DNA of 64,000 bases from Clostridium sp. HBUAS56010 (GCF_007115105.1 NZ_SULJ01000003.1:124001-188000); one strand, 5' to 3'. Positions 1 through 8,755 are shown, numbered from the stretch's first letter. Made by a program: numbers and translations. Notes: generated from the letters alone by a model not told the origin.

Positions 1-189
1 GGTCGGATCATTATAAAGAGTTGGATTATTGTGACAGTATGTATATTTATTTAGGCTTAGAGAATCATCAATACCCTTTCCATCAGGCATTTTACGGACC
101 GTCTTATCAACGCTGTCCTCGGTTAAGAATCGACCGGTTTCAGCTCTATAATGCCTTGCTCGTAAATAATAGGTAAGGAAGATCTGTTT
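1..189 (-). pseudogene. orphan Rhs C-terminal core fragment
   Basis: The minus-strand translation reads YYLRARHYRAETGRFLTED and later LSLNKYTYCHNNPTLYNDP. This is the conserved RHS-repeat-associated core that precedes the variable toxin tip of Rhs/WapA proteins, and it closely parallels the same stretch of the intact Rhs gene downstream in this window. An in-frame stop (TAA at 190-192) lies just before the core and no start codon or YD-repeat region precedes it. The left end runs out of the window, so the tip and any immunity gene are not visible. It is most likely a displaced Rhs tip of the kind used as a recombination reservoir, or a decayed Rhs copy. Confidence 0.8.
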
Positions 190-646
190 TTACAGAGATA
201 TCCTCACACACTCCTTTTTCTTGATATTATTATAAAACTATTTTAAAATTTCAAATAATATTGTCTTTCATTATTTTAATTGCATTTTCAGGATAGTAAA
301 TTTCTCGTCTTATTTTACTCCAAAAATAGGGTTGACCCATGGGGGCTAAAATGATGCTGGTTAAAGAGCCGGGCAAACGCTTCCCCGGCTCGGCTAACAT
401 CAGCCTGCAATGCGAGCTGAGAGCACTTTATAATCAGAGTCGAATTCTTGCAATTGGGGGCGAATTTGCACCGAATGCCCATTTATGCAAAAGAGTTACA
501 GAATTATGAATAACTCCATTTAAACTAATATTGAACCAACGAATAAACAATCACTAAATCCTTTGAATTTACTTGTACAACAAAAAAACTAATTTCAACT
601 TCTTATATAAAGAAACAGAAATTGACACGTTTTTTCAATATTTTAT
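190..646. other. intergenic stretch with a GC-rich hairpin island
   Basis: No convincing gene is seen between the Rhs fragment and the immunity-like gene. Most of it is AT-rich, but about 335-470 is distinctly GC-richer and holds an 8-bp perfect hairpin (GAGCCGGG / CCCGGCTC, about 366-391). It also has a 56-codon + strand ORF from the ATG at 340 that I do not recognise and do not call as a gene. The composition change suggests an inserted or relic element. Confidence 0.5.
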
Positions 647-1132
647 TTATTCTTCATACATAGTAATTGATAAACCTAGTTCCCCCATAATTTCTTGATT
701 AACTTCAATCCGAATATTCCTAGAAGGAAGTATTTCCTTTAATCTTCTTGTCCAATTATAAATTAAGACATCTCCAAATTGCTTAAGCAGTATATCATTA
801 TTCATTGATGGTGTATCTTTGCCAAAAAAGAAATCCCCTAAGCTTCTACTATTAACATATCGCTCTATATCTCTTTTACAATAGTTAAACTGTTTTTCTA
901 ATCTTCTAATTTCCTCAATTGCGTCTTCTCCTCTTTCCTCGAACAAATCTCCCAAGAATATGTAGTCCTCTACCACTATTATATCCGGACATAGTACATA
1001 AGCAATTGATAGAAAATCTTCAATTGATGGACTATTCGAAGCATGGTTAAATAAACTCACCCCATTTTGTTCATAAAAAGATTTAAAAATCTCATTTTTT
1101 ACAATTCCCGTATATAAATTTACTTTTTCCAT
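647..1132 (-). CDS. putative Rhs-toxin immunity protein
   Basis: This 161-residue cytosolic-looking protein has no signal peptide or membrane segment. It begins one base after the stop of the large Rhs gene. The start is set at ATG 1132 (MEKVNLYTG), preceded by GGGTGGCGATAAA; a longer reading would need a TTG. It is acidic in the centre (LGDLFEERGEDAIEEIRRL), as many immunity proteins are. I do not recognise a family. The immunity role is inferred only from its position directly behind an Rhs toxin tip and from its size. It could also be an unrelated small cytosolic protein. Confidence 0.55.
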   Translation of the reverse strand: MEKVNLYTGIVKNEIFKSFYEQNGVSLFNHASNSPSIEDFLSIAYVLCPDIIVVEDYIFLGDLFEERGEDAIEEIRRLEKQFNYCKRDIERYVNSRSLGDFFFGKDTPSMNNDILLKQFGDVLIYNWTRRLKEILPSRNIRIEVNQEIMGELGLSITMYEE

Positions 1133-1133
1133 T

Positions 1134-4100
1134 TTATCGCCACCCAAATATATTTTTTATTGAATCCGGCACATCACCTTTTAATTTTACATCCTTATAG
1201 AACTCCTGGCCTGTATTGGGATTTATATGAAGCTCAAATCCTTTAACTCTACTACTACTAATGTCATATATTAACTTTCCTTTGGAATCATATGTAAAAA
1301 TATGTTCCCCATTTGCGGTTTTATAATAACTGTTTGGAGTACTAGTTAAAGGTCTATTACTACCAGATGTATTAACTTTAATTGTGCCATTATCTGTTAG
1401 TCCATTAAAGGTATTAGGATCTAATTCTGAAGCAGTTTTAACATTACGATCAAATTTTGCAACGTTCCCCGCCCCCGCAACAACTCTCATCTGCTGTGCC
1501 TGCACCAATTGCCGTGCCTGTGCGAATCCAGCTGCCCCAGCAGGTCCCACTGTTGTTACACCATATCCAAGACTTGATGCAACTGAACCCGTTGATGCTA
1601 ATACGCTGCCAGTAACTCCATATGCCAGTGCTCCTCCTCCAGTCAGACCAATGGTCGCACCAATTGCAGCTCCTTTAGCAACTGAAGTCCATGAAAATCC
1701 ACCTTGCATAGATGATGACACTGCACCTGCAATTGCTCCGGCAACTAAACCAGCTATAGCTGTTAAAACTAAAAGTGGAATATGACCACTAGGGTCAGTA
1801 TAAAGTAATGGATTATTATGACAATAGGTATACTTATTTAAACTTAGCGGATCTGTGATTTCCTGTTCATTGGGCATTTTCCTTGTAACGCTTCCAACAC
1901 TGTCCTCAGTAAGAAAACGACCAGATTCTGACCTATAGCTTCTTGCCCGGAGATAGTAAGTATTGGTATCTGAATCCAGGAATTCCCCACAATATCGAAA
2001 CGGATTCCCATCATCCTTATTCTGGTTTCTCTCAAATCCAAAAGCATCGTACTCATAGGAAGCTCTGCACGTTCCGCTTTGACTCAACAGCGTGGTCACA
2101 TCACCATGTTCATTAAATATAAAATAGTATACCACGCGATCTGTTTCACTGGCAATTAAATTGATTCCTCTTAAATAGGTTGTAATCTTGTTATCACTCT
2201 TCTGTTCTGCTGTTATATTGCTTTCATCCCAGTAATAAAGACTTGTTTTCCCTTGGTCTTCGGTTAGTTTTCTCACTTCTGTAGAGTGACGCAGTCCATC
2301 TCCCCTGTATTGGTATATAATTTCTTTGTCATCCTGATTTACACGGTTAAGCTGGTCAAATCCGTTATAATGTCTCCATTCATAAACGGTAGGAGTCTCC
2401 CTTTGATAGCTCCCCGATAATTTCACATTTCCGGGATAGTCCGGTGTTGGTGCAGTCTTCTCCCAGATACGGAAAATTTCATTTCCGTTATCATCATATC
2501 GGTACCGATGCGTTTCAGTGATTTTTCCCTGCTTTTTTATTTCTTTTTCCAACCGGTTGTTTAAACCATACTCATAACTGGTAACATGAACCAACTCACC
2601 CTTTGTTTTTCCTTGCACCATCATTTTAATGCGGTTGGAGTAGGAATCATAGGTGTAAATGGAGCGCTTCCAGCCAGAATAATCTTCTTCGGTCAGGCGA
2701 CCCAGCCGATCATACTGGTACAATATATTAACTGGGGAAATGTCATCTTTGCTCGTCTTACTTACAATATTTCCATCCACATCATAGACATACTCCCAAG
2801 AAGATATCACAATTCCATTTCTCTTATTTTCTAATGATGTTATTTTATTTCCATGATTGTATTTATAATTAACTTCTATAGCCGACTGCGGATAAAATAG
2901 GGTCTTACGATTCCCTTTTTCATCATATTGGTACTCTGCCAGTATTTCCCCGGCAACATTTCCTTTCCTTACCTGTTTTAAACGGTATAAGTCGTCGTAG
3001 ACATAATAGAGACTGATTTGCGGGGCGGTTTCTCCTTTTTTTATCAGTTGAAAGGACTGGCGGTTTCCATATATATCATAGGTATAATTTTTTTCTATTG
3101 TTCCAGGATCTACTTGGAGAACCATCTGCCCTTTATTATTGTAACGGTAATTTGTTTCCAGAAAAACGGTTTGTTCTCCTGCCACTGATTCACGGCTCAC
3201 TTCACGAATTTTCTTACCGCTGCTGCCATAAAAATATTCCCGTTCACTAACTACCGTTCCGGCTGGAGTTGGTTTTTGTACGGTCTCTTTTAACAAATAA
3301 TCCATGGCACCGTAATAATAAATGGTCCTATTCTTATTCCTGTCAGTTTTTACCTGCAATCTTCCTGTCTTATCATACTGATAGTATTCCGTATAACCGC
3401 ATGAGTCTGTTATCTTAGTGACATTTCCAAAGCAGTCATAGGCATACTTGGTCACTTCCCGACCTTCTTTAGATGGAGTATCTCCTGTTCTTCTTAAAAT
3501 GATCTGATCCAGCCCATCATAACGACAGACGGTTCTGATCCATTCCCCCTGACTTAGATACTGATAGGTATCGGTTAATCGGTTTCTTGCATCATATGTA
3601 TGCTTAGTCTCCTGCCACCCGTCCTTTTGCGCTTTCTTTTCCGCAATTATATTTCCTGCTGCATCATAATAATATTTTATAATCTGGGTACGATGGTCAA
3701 ATGGTGTATCAATTTGAATCAAACGTCCTGCCCTATCATATCGAAATTCAGTTTTATTTCCAACCTCATCCGTATAGAATCTTTTATTTCCCAACGCATC
3801 AAATTGAGTGTTGGTGACTCTTTCATGACCAGAATCTATCCATATGGATTTTACTGTACGACCTGCATAATCATACTCCCATCGTTCCACTCTATTTGAG
3901 GCATCAGCTCTCTGGATATTGTTTCCCGCATTGTCATATTCATAACTATAGATCCTTTCTCCGGCTAAAAACTTTTTCCGTACCCTTCCTTTCTGATCTT
4001 TATAAGATTCTGTGATGATATCCGGAGCGAAAATGTCTCCGACAACCCGTTTTCGTTCAGAAAAATATTTTTTACCATCCACCAGATCCGTACATACCTC

Positions 4101-6566
4101 ATTGTATTCATAGTTCTCTTCGTATCCAACTTGGGGAATGGTATAGGATAATATTCTTCCAAAGGAATCATAAGTATAATTCTCAGTTTTTCTTATATGA
4201 TCTATTGATGTTCCATTTCCATCATATGTGACTGCTTCTGTCAATTCTCTCCAGGAATTATAACGGTAGTCTTTCAATACAATATCATTTGAAACCGGTT
4301 CATCCGATTGGGTAAGACAGATTCTTTGAACCTGTCCGAATGGGGTATAATAAATTCGTCTTTTTTGGTTGTTCGCATCTGTTTTCGTTATATAGTTTAA
4401 GAAGTCATTATAATAAGTTTTGTTCAGTGACTGCTGACCTTCTACCGGAGGCAATGCCTCTTCCTCTACACGCCCTAATATGTCATAACGAATCGTACTA
4501 ACCTGATTTCTAGAATCTTTTTTATAGATAAGCCGTCCCCAATTGTCATATTGAAATTCTTCCTTAATGGAATCACATGGTTTACCATCCATATCTATTA
4601 TTCCGGTTTGTTCTTTTGATATAAAATTATGTGTATATTTGCTGACAGAACTGGAAGGTGAACTGTATTTGAAAATTATTTCCGTACAATTGTCTGACTG
4701 CTCCAGATCTCCACTGTCTGCAAGGAAGTACCTTTTTTCATTGGTCACGCAATATGGATTATTAGAATCCTTATACTCATATTTGGTTTTTTCTTTTAAA
4801 ACTCCATTCTCATAAATCCGCCGATATTTTATTACACGATTTCCCAATTCTGTATGAAGTTCATTGGTTTCCCTGATCCGGTCAGAGCCATTTTTTCTTT
4901 CAGTCTCAAGAATGATACTATAATCCCCATAACTTGTATTGACCTCCTGGTTACAGGAAGGGTCATCTGGATATTCTTCCATGTATTGTATAATATCTGC
5001 CTTTTGATCAGAAGAATATTTCCATGAAGTTCTCTTCTCCAGAAACTTCTGCTCATCGTTCCTGTCAAATTCCTGCTCAACTGATGATACAATAAGTTTA
5101 TTGTTATATTTATACACTCCTTTTGAAATAAGAGCATTTTGATGCCTGATCTCCTTTTTTAACAACTTTCCTTCCCGATCAAATTGATGATTTTCCAGAA
5201 TATCCTGGTGATGTTTTACTTCCGCATACTCAATATATTCTCCATTTCCAGAATCGTAGGAAGTTCGGGATTCAAGCCTATATCTGTACTCTGCCAAATT
5301 ATATTCAGTTCCATCAGAAGTATCCTTTTTTGTCGTCAGCGCAAAATGGGTAAGTATTCCACCAGCATCATTTACAATGCTGATTTTCTTGCCATAGATA
5401 AGTTGTGTAGATGCGTTATTTGGATATGTAATACTCTTTAAGAGCATAAATTTTCGTTCTTTATCTCCCGTATTATATCCCATTGTTTTTTTTGAAGCAT
5501 AACGCATAATGCCGGTATACTCTTCCGGATTAAAGTAGCTGTACTGGGTCCTGTGACCTGCCGGATCTGTTACTCCAGTAAGCTTTAAGGGATCCGTATG
5601 ATCAATGTGATAGGAAAATTCATTTGCTTTTCCAATCGTGCTTTCTGGCAATCTCCAAGTGAGACCATATTCTGTCTTTTCCAGACTGATTATACGTCCC
5701 CATGTATCCACTATCTCCATTCCACCCTGACTTTTCAGGTCATAACAAATTACATTTCCAAATTTATCCTGCCGAGAAACCAGAGTAAATCGCTGTGCAT
5801 ACTTTCCATCTCGTTCGTCAGCTATTTCACTTAAATTCTTAAAGTAATCTTTGTTTCCATTCTTATATTCAATTATGATATCATATTTTTTTATAACACC
5901 GACTGCATAGGGATGCTGAATCGTACCAGACCTGGTAATAACACGTACATCCTTTAAATTGTAACTTTCAAATCCATCTGAGGATTGTCTTATTTTTAAA
6001 TTTCTTCCATCTTCAAGATGAAGAATATAGTCATAACCAATCGTTGGAAGTAAAAACGGTTTTATTTCTTTAATTGGCATTTCTATAGAAGAATAATAAA
6101 CATACAGTACGGTTTCAATTGACGGCAAGACAAAGGACCAACCGTATCCCAATCCATATGTATTGACATAAAAGCTATTATTAATAGATCCAGTTTTTAT
6201 TTTGTCCTTTTTGACAGTTGGAAACATATCTACTAAATTAGCACAGCCAGAGTCATAGCGTCTTGCGATGGATACGTCAAATCCATCTCTTCCAGGCAGC
6301 ACAAAGTCCGTTGTCTCATATTGAACATCCCCTGTGCTTAGTTGAACATTTACCTTATTTGTTTCAAAGTAGGTATATGGAGATTGGGGGTACTGTTTTA
6401 TGTCCGTAATTTCTCCCTCTTCTTTTGGTAATGCGGACTGATTAAGCTGTACTTCCCAAACCTTTGCCTGATTTTCGTCTTTTGAAAGACTATCCTCTAT
6501 TTTTGTATCCGCTACTTCCCATTGATCATTATCAATGTAATTCTTTGTAGTTTTTTTATCGTCCAT
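1134..6566 (-). CDS. Rhs/YD-repeat polymorphic toxin
   Basis: The 1810-residue protein begins with an acidic leader without a signal peptide. A DUF6531-like entry domain follows (about 60-110, ending FDVSIARRYDSG), then a long run of YD repeats (for example YDNAGN, YDAAGN, YDSFGR) expected to form the Rhs cocoon. The conserved core motif YYLRARSYRSESGRFLTED lies near residue 1570 and ends at DPSGH. Two glycine/alanine-rich hydrophobic stretches follow, then a unique tip of roughly 100-130 residues containing GEHIFTYDSKGKLIYDIS and NPNTGQEFYKD. I cannot assign the tip to a nuclease or other family. The next gene down is a likely immunity gene, and the gene just upstream, only 17 bases away, is probably co-transcribed. 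The missing signal peptide argues against classical WapA-like secretion. Confidence 0.9.
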   Translation of the reverse strand: MDDKKTTKNYIDNDQWEVADTKIEDSLSKDENQAKVWEVQLNQSALPKEEGEITDIKQYPQSPYTYFETNKVNVQLSTGDVQYETTDFVLPGRDGFDVSIARRYDSGCANLVDMFPTVKKDKIKTGSINNSFYVNTYGLGYGWSFVLPSIETVLYVYYSSIEMPIKEIKPFLLPTIGYDYILHLEDGRNLKIRQSSDGFESYNLKDVRVITRSGTIQHPYAVGVIKKYDIIIEYKNGNKDYFKNLSEIADERDGKYAQRFTLVSRQDKFGNVICYDLKSQGGMEIVDTWGRIISLEKTEYGLTWRLPESTIGKANEFSYHIDHTDPLKLTGVTDPAGHRTQYSYFNPEEYTGIMRYASKKTMGYNTGDKERKFMLLKSITYPNNASTQLIYGKKISIVNDAGGILTHFALTTKKDTSDGTEYNLAEYRYRLESRTSYDSGNGEYIEYAEVKHHQDILENHQFDREGKLLKKEIRHQNALISKGVYKYNNKLIVSSVEQEFDRNDEQKFLEKRTSWKYSSDQKADIIQYMEEYPDDPSCNQEVNTSYGDYSIILETERKNGSDRIRETNELHTELGNRVIKYRRIYENGVLKEKTKYEYKDSNNPYCVTNEKRYFLADSGDLEQSDNCTEIIFKYSSPSSSVSKYTHNFISKEQTGIIDMDGKPCDSIKEEFQYDNWGRLIYKKDSRNQVSTIRYDILGRVEEEALPPVEGQQSLNKTYYNDFLNYITKTDANNQKRRIYYTPFGQVQRICLTQSDEPVSNDIVLKDYRYNSWRELTEAVTYDGNGTSIDHIRKTENYTYDSFGRILSYTIPQVGYEENYEYNEVCTDLVDGKKYFSERKRVVGDIFAPDIITESYKDQKGRVRKKFLAGERIYSYEYDNAGNNIQRADASNRVERWEYDYAGRTVKSIWIDSGHERVTNTQFDALGNKRFYTDEVGNKTEFRYDRAGRLIQIDTPFDHRTQIIKYYYDAAGNIIAEKKAQKDGWQETKHTYDARNRLTDTYQYLSQGEWIRTVCRYDGLDQIILRRTGDTPSKEGREVTKYAYDCFGNVTKITDSCGYTEYYQYDKTGRLQVKTDRNKNRTIYYYGAMDYLLKETVQKPTPAGTVVSEREYFYGSSGKKIREVSRESVAGEQTVFLETNYRYNNKGQMVLQVDPGTIEKNYTYDIYGNRQSFQLIKKGETAPQISLYYVYDDLYRLKQVRKGNVAGEILAEYQYDEKGNRKTLFYPQSAIEVNYKYNHGNKITSLENKRNGIVISSWEYVYDVDGNIVSKTSKDDISPVNILYQYDRLGRLTEEDYSGWKRSIYTYDSYSNRIKMMVQGKTKGELVHVTSYEYGLNNRLEKEIKKQGKITETHRYRYDDNGNEIFRIWEKTAPTPDYPGNVKLSGSYQRETPTVYEWRHYNGFDQLNRVNQDDKEIIYQYRGDGLRHSTEVRKLTEDQGKTSLYYWDESNITAEQKSDNKITTYLRGINLIASETDRVVYYFIFNEHGDVTTLLSQSGTCRASYEYDAFGFERNQNKDDGNPFRYCGEFLDSDTNTYYLRARSYRSESGRFLTEDSVGSVTRKMPNEQEITDPLSLNKYTYCHNNPLLYTDPSGHIPLLVLTAIAGLVAGAIAGAVSSSMQGGFSWTSVAKGAAIGATIGLTGGGALAYGVTGSVLASTGSVASSLGYGVTTVGPAGAAGFAQARQLVQAQQMRVVAGAGNVAKFDRNVKTASELDPNTFNGLTDNGTIKVNTSGSNRPLTSTPNSYYKTANGEHIFTYDSKGKLIYDISSSRVKGFELHINPNTGQEFYKDVKLKGDVPDSIKNIFGWR

Positions 6567-6583
6567 CTATTCCCTTCTTAACT

Positions 6584-7639
6584 TTAATATAGTGACACTG
6601 CTGCATTTCCTGTTTTTCTGGCAACAAATTCTACCAATGCAATGGGGCCGCTAAAACATTCATTCTCTTGTAACTGTCTGGTTGATTGGAACCATAAATT
6701 CCCTAAATTTTTAGAATATATTTTTAATTTTTCTTCTGGATAATTCCCCGGCTCCTTAACTTGCCTTGGGCTTTCTGCTGCAAGACTGATTAATTCCAGT
6801 AAATATGGATTATACCGAAGATTTATTCGTATTTTATACAGACTTTGAACTTCCTGAGCTCCCATCAAAACAATGTAATGCTCCCCGCTTCTTACCGGAT
6901 ATACCACTGCACTTCTACGGTAAAATATTGGTATAATAGGTACTTGTCCGGTTGACAAATACTCTGATACATCTCCTTTCGAATCATATGATCTAATACG
7001 ATACGATGCATTTATTGATCCAATTGATATGTTATCTGTCATTCCCCGATGCTTTTCTACCTGTTTCTGCCCATCCAGTTCAAAAAAGCTCAGATTTTTT
7101 TCTTCCCATTCATTAAATGTCAGCCATCTGGAATCAATGCTCTCCCATGAGATACCAGGTAACGTCATCCGCTCTTCTTCAGCCCATGAATGTATTGAAT
7201 TCTCCAAACTGTTCCATTCCTTATTAAACTCATCCAGCTCCAGCCAGGTACGTCCATGTTCCACATCAGGTTGTTCATTACCGGCTCCTTTAAATATCTC
7301 AAAGTTAATATCACAGTTCTCAAATTTCTGCCAGGTAAATGAATGTCCTTCAACTTCTTCCCAGTTTAACTGATTATAATCCAGACGTTCCCAGTGCTGA
7401 CCTTTTCCTGTTCTGTTTTCTAATTGATACCAGGAATCATCACCCTTATCACGGCTATTCCATTGCTCATTGGTACTATCAAAATTATCCCAGGTGTATC
7501 CCGATTGGGCTTGTAAAAACGATTCATTAAATACTCGTTCTATTATATAATGTTTGTCTTCCTCTGTTGCTTCCCAACTGATCTGTGCCTGTTCTCCTTC
7601 GTGGAGAGTTGGGATATGTAGACATTCCGGTCGCTTCAT
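6584..7639 (-). CDS. Rhs-linked protein with Trp-rich repeats, split FN3-like and cohesin-like parts
   Basis: The 351-residue protein has RBS GGGAGG 12 bases before its ATG. Residues 10-40 look like the first strands of a fibronectin type III fold. Residues 45-205 are a run of irregular units of about 20 residues, each with Trp and acidic or Asn residues (TWDNFDSTNEQW, SWYQLEN, TWQKFEN, SWEEVEG-like). Residues 210-240 (ASYRIRSYDSKGDVSEYLS) look like the closing strands of an FN3 domain, so the repeats appear inserted in it. The C-terminal 110 residues (KIRINLRYNPYLLELISLAA ... VEFVARKTGNAAVSLY) resemble a cohesin-type beta sandwich. There is no signal peptide. It is probably co-transcribed with the Rhs gene and may be a chaperone, adaptor or structural partner. 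The fold statements are by-eye inference. Confidence 0.6.
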   Translation of the reverse strand: MKRPECLHIPTLHEGEQAQISWEATEEDKHYIIERVFNESFLQAQSGYTWDNFDSTNEQWNSRDKGDDSWYQLENRTGKGQHWERLDYNQLNWEEVEGHSFTWQKFENCDINFEIFKGAGNEQPDVEHGRTWLELDEFNKEWNSLENSIHSWAEEERMTLPGISWESIDSRWLTFNEWEEKNLSFFELDGQKQVEKHRGMTDNISIGSINASYRIRSYDSKGDVSEYLSTGQVPIIPIFYRRSAVVYPVRSGEHYIVLMGAQEVQSLYKIRINLRYNPYLLELISLAAESPRQVKEPGNYPEEKLKIYSKNLGNLWFQSTRQLQENECFSGPIALVEFVARKTGNAAVSLY

Positions 7640-7860
7640 AGATGTTTGGCACCTCCCTTCATTTTATATAAATAACCTTTGGTTATCGTTTATGATTGAT
7701 TCACGTTCAAGTTTTTTGTGTGTTACATTGATAGCTGGTAGTGGTTATTACGTTTTTCTATTTGTTGGTGTTTAGTACCATTATTATGATGCAATATGTA
7801 AATAGTCATCCTTCTCTATAAATGGGCAAGAATGACTATTTATAATTTGACTTAAGTTAG
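7640..7860. other. intergenic region with a hairpin
   Basis: An inverted repeat AAATAGTCA / TGACTATTT at 7800-7841 could end transcripts arriving from the tail-fibre-like gene, although no strong U-run follows. The rest holds the ribosome binding site of the Trp-repeat gene and an AT-rich stretch with TATATAAAAT near 7660, a possible -10 element. Confidence 0.4.
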
Positions 7861-8025
7861 ATAAATAGCAATTTAACAGCTACAAACACGGGATTAAACA
7901 GTACAACCAATGCTCTCAATACTCGAGTTCCTTCCCGGATTGCTTTTCGGTGGGACGATGGCGGAGCCTTGCAGCTATATGTAGATGGCTATTACTTCGC
8001 CAGCTTAAAATTCATTGACAAATGA
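7861..8025 (+). pseudogene. relic of a phage-tail-like gene (3' end)
   Basis: A + strand open frame without a start codon reads NLTATNTGLNSTTNALNTRV and then FRWDDGGALQLYVDGYYFAS, ending FIDK-stop at 8025. The Thr/Asn-rich coil followed by a compact, aromatic, Gly-rich end resembles the distal end of phage tail fibres. A stop precedes it at 7858. It converges on the neighbouring tail-fibre-like gene, whose stop begins at 8026, so the two frames abut tail to tail. It is probably a leftover of an inverted or recombined fibre tip. Confidence in the exact origin is low. Confidence 0.5.
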
Positions 8026-8487
8026 TTATTTAAATGTCCAATCTGACCACGTCAATGTTGCATATTTGCGGTATGCTATCTGAACCGTACCAACAGCAAA
8101 TTGTGCTCCAACCGGATTTCCGTTGTTGTTATCAAGAGTACCTACAATAAGACCCCAGCCAATATCAGGAGAAACGTTAGCAAAAGTCAAATATGGAATG
8201 ACATTCCAACCAGAAAGATTAAAATAACTATTGGGATTATCAATGTAAGCTTCTGGAAGATATTTTATTTTCCCCAGCAATGTATCTCCTGTAGTCACGT
8301 TAGTTAAATTGCTATTTAACTTAGATATCTTCTCATCAACAAGAGCATTGCTTTTACCAAGATCCTCTTTTAAATTAGATACCTCCTCATTAATAATGCT
8401 GTTATCATTCACAAAATCCATTCTCACCGGTTTATCCGATGCTTCCCACATATTTAATCCTAATGATGTTTTATTTGTACTTGCCAT
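8026..8487 (-). CDS. small tail-fibre-like protein with pyocin-knob-like end
   Basis: The 153-residue protein starts at ATG 8487 (MASTNKTSLGLNMWEASDKP), set by the ribosome binding site AAGAAAGAGG; the frame is open further upstream but without a better start. The N-terminal motif 'LGLN.WE.SD.P.R.DFN.DN' is the one commonly seen at the start of phage tail-fibre or appendage proteins in Clostridia. A coiled middle (SIINEEVSNLKEDLGKSNAL) follows. The C-terminus (GTVQIAYRKYATLTWSDWTFK) has the Arg..W..W signature of the pyocin-knob domain at the tips of tail fibres. No other phage structural genes lie nearby. Its promoter is flanked by LexA boxes. It may be a fragmentary prophage or tailocin component retained with the Rhs locus. 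Confidence 0.7.
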   Translation of the reverse strand: MASTNKTSLGLNMWEASDKPVRMDFVNDNSIINEEVSNLKEDLGKSNALVDEKISKLNSNLTNVTTGDTLLGKIKYLPEAYIDNPNSYFNLSGWNVIPYLTFANVSPDIGWGLIVGTLDNNNGNPVGAQFAVGTVQIAYRKYATLTWSDWTFK

Positions 8488-8650
8488 ATCAATTACCTCT
8501 TTCTTATTTTTTATTTTTAACTCTAAAACCATTTAATCTGCTGTTCTTGTGATAACTTAAAAATAACTCCTATTTACACATTTCCTTAATGGAAGAATGA
8601 CTTCAGCAACGCCCCTTCATAAAAACAGTTCATGTTACTGCCATTGTTTT

Positions 8651-8664
8651 CGAACATATGTTCT
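8651..8664. promoter_or_regulatory. LexA (SOS) box 1
   Basis: CGAACATATGTTCT fits the Gram-positive LexA/DinR consensus CGAAC-N4-GTTYC except for the last base. It lies 16 bases downstream of the -10 of the minus-strand promoter at 8681-8709, where a bound repressor would cover the initially transcribed region. Confidence 0.8.
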
Positions 8665-8680
8665 GTTTGTCGACTCCTAG

Positions 8681-8709
8681 ATTATATCCCCCTAAAACTC
8701 TCCTGTCAA
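8681..8709 (-). promoter_or_regulatory. consensus sigma-A promoter between LexA boxes
   Basis: On the minus strand TTGACA (8704-8709) and TATAAT (8681-8686) are separated by exactly 17 bases. Transcription would start about 185 bases before the ATG of the tail-fibre-like gene and no other gene intervenes. LexA boxes lie just upstream of the -35 and just downstream of the -10, so the promoter should be strong but silent until the SOS response. Confidence 0.8.
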
Positions 8710-8718
8710 CCCTATTTT

Positions 8719-8732
8719 CGAACACACGTTCT
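8719..8732. promoter_or_regulatory. LexA (SOS) box 2
   Basis: CGAACACACGTTCT matches the same LexA consensus as box 1, also with only the last base off. It lies 9 bases upstream of the -35 element. Confidence 0.8.
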
Positions 8733-8755
8733 TTTTTCTGGTTTTACAATATGCT

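Noticed and set aside
340-510. 56-codon ORF in the intergenic GC-rich island
   Set aside because: No ribosome binding site, no recognisable similarity, and it spans a hairpin; reported only as part of the island.
1384-1785. Ala/Pro-rich + strand ORF opposite the Rhs gene
   Set aside because: It mirrors the Gly/Ala-rich coding strand of the Rhs protein and has no ribosome binding site.
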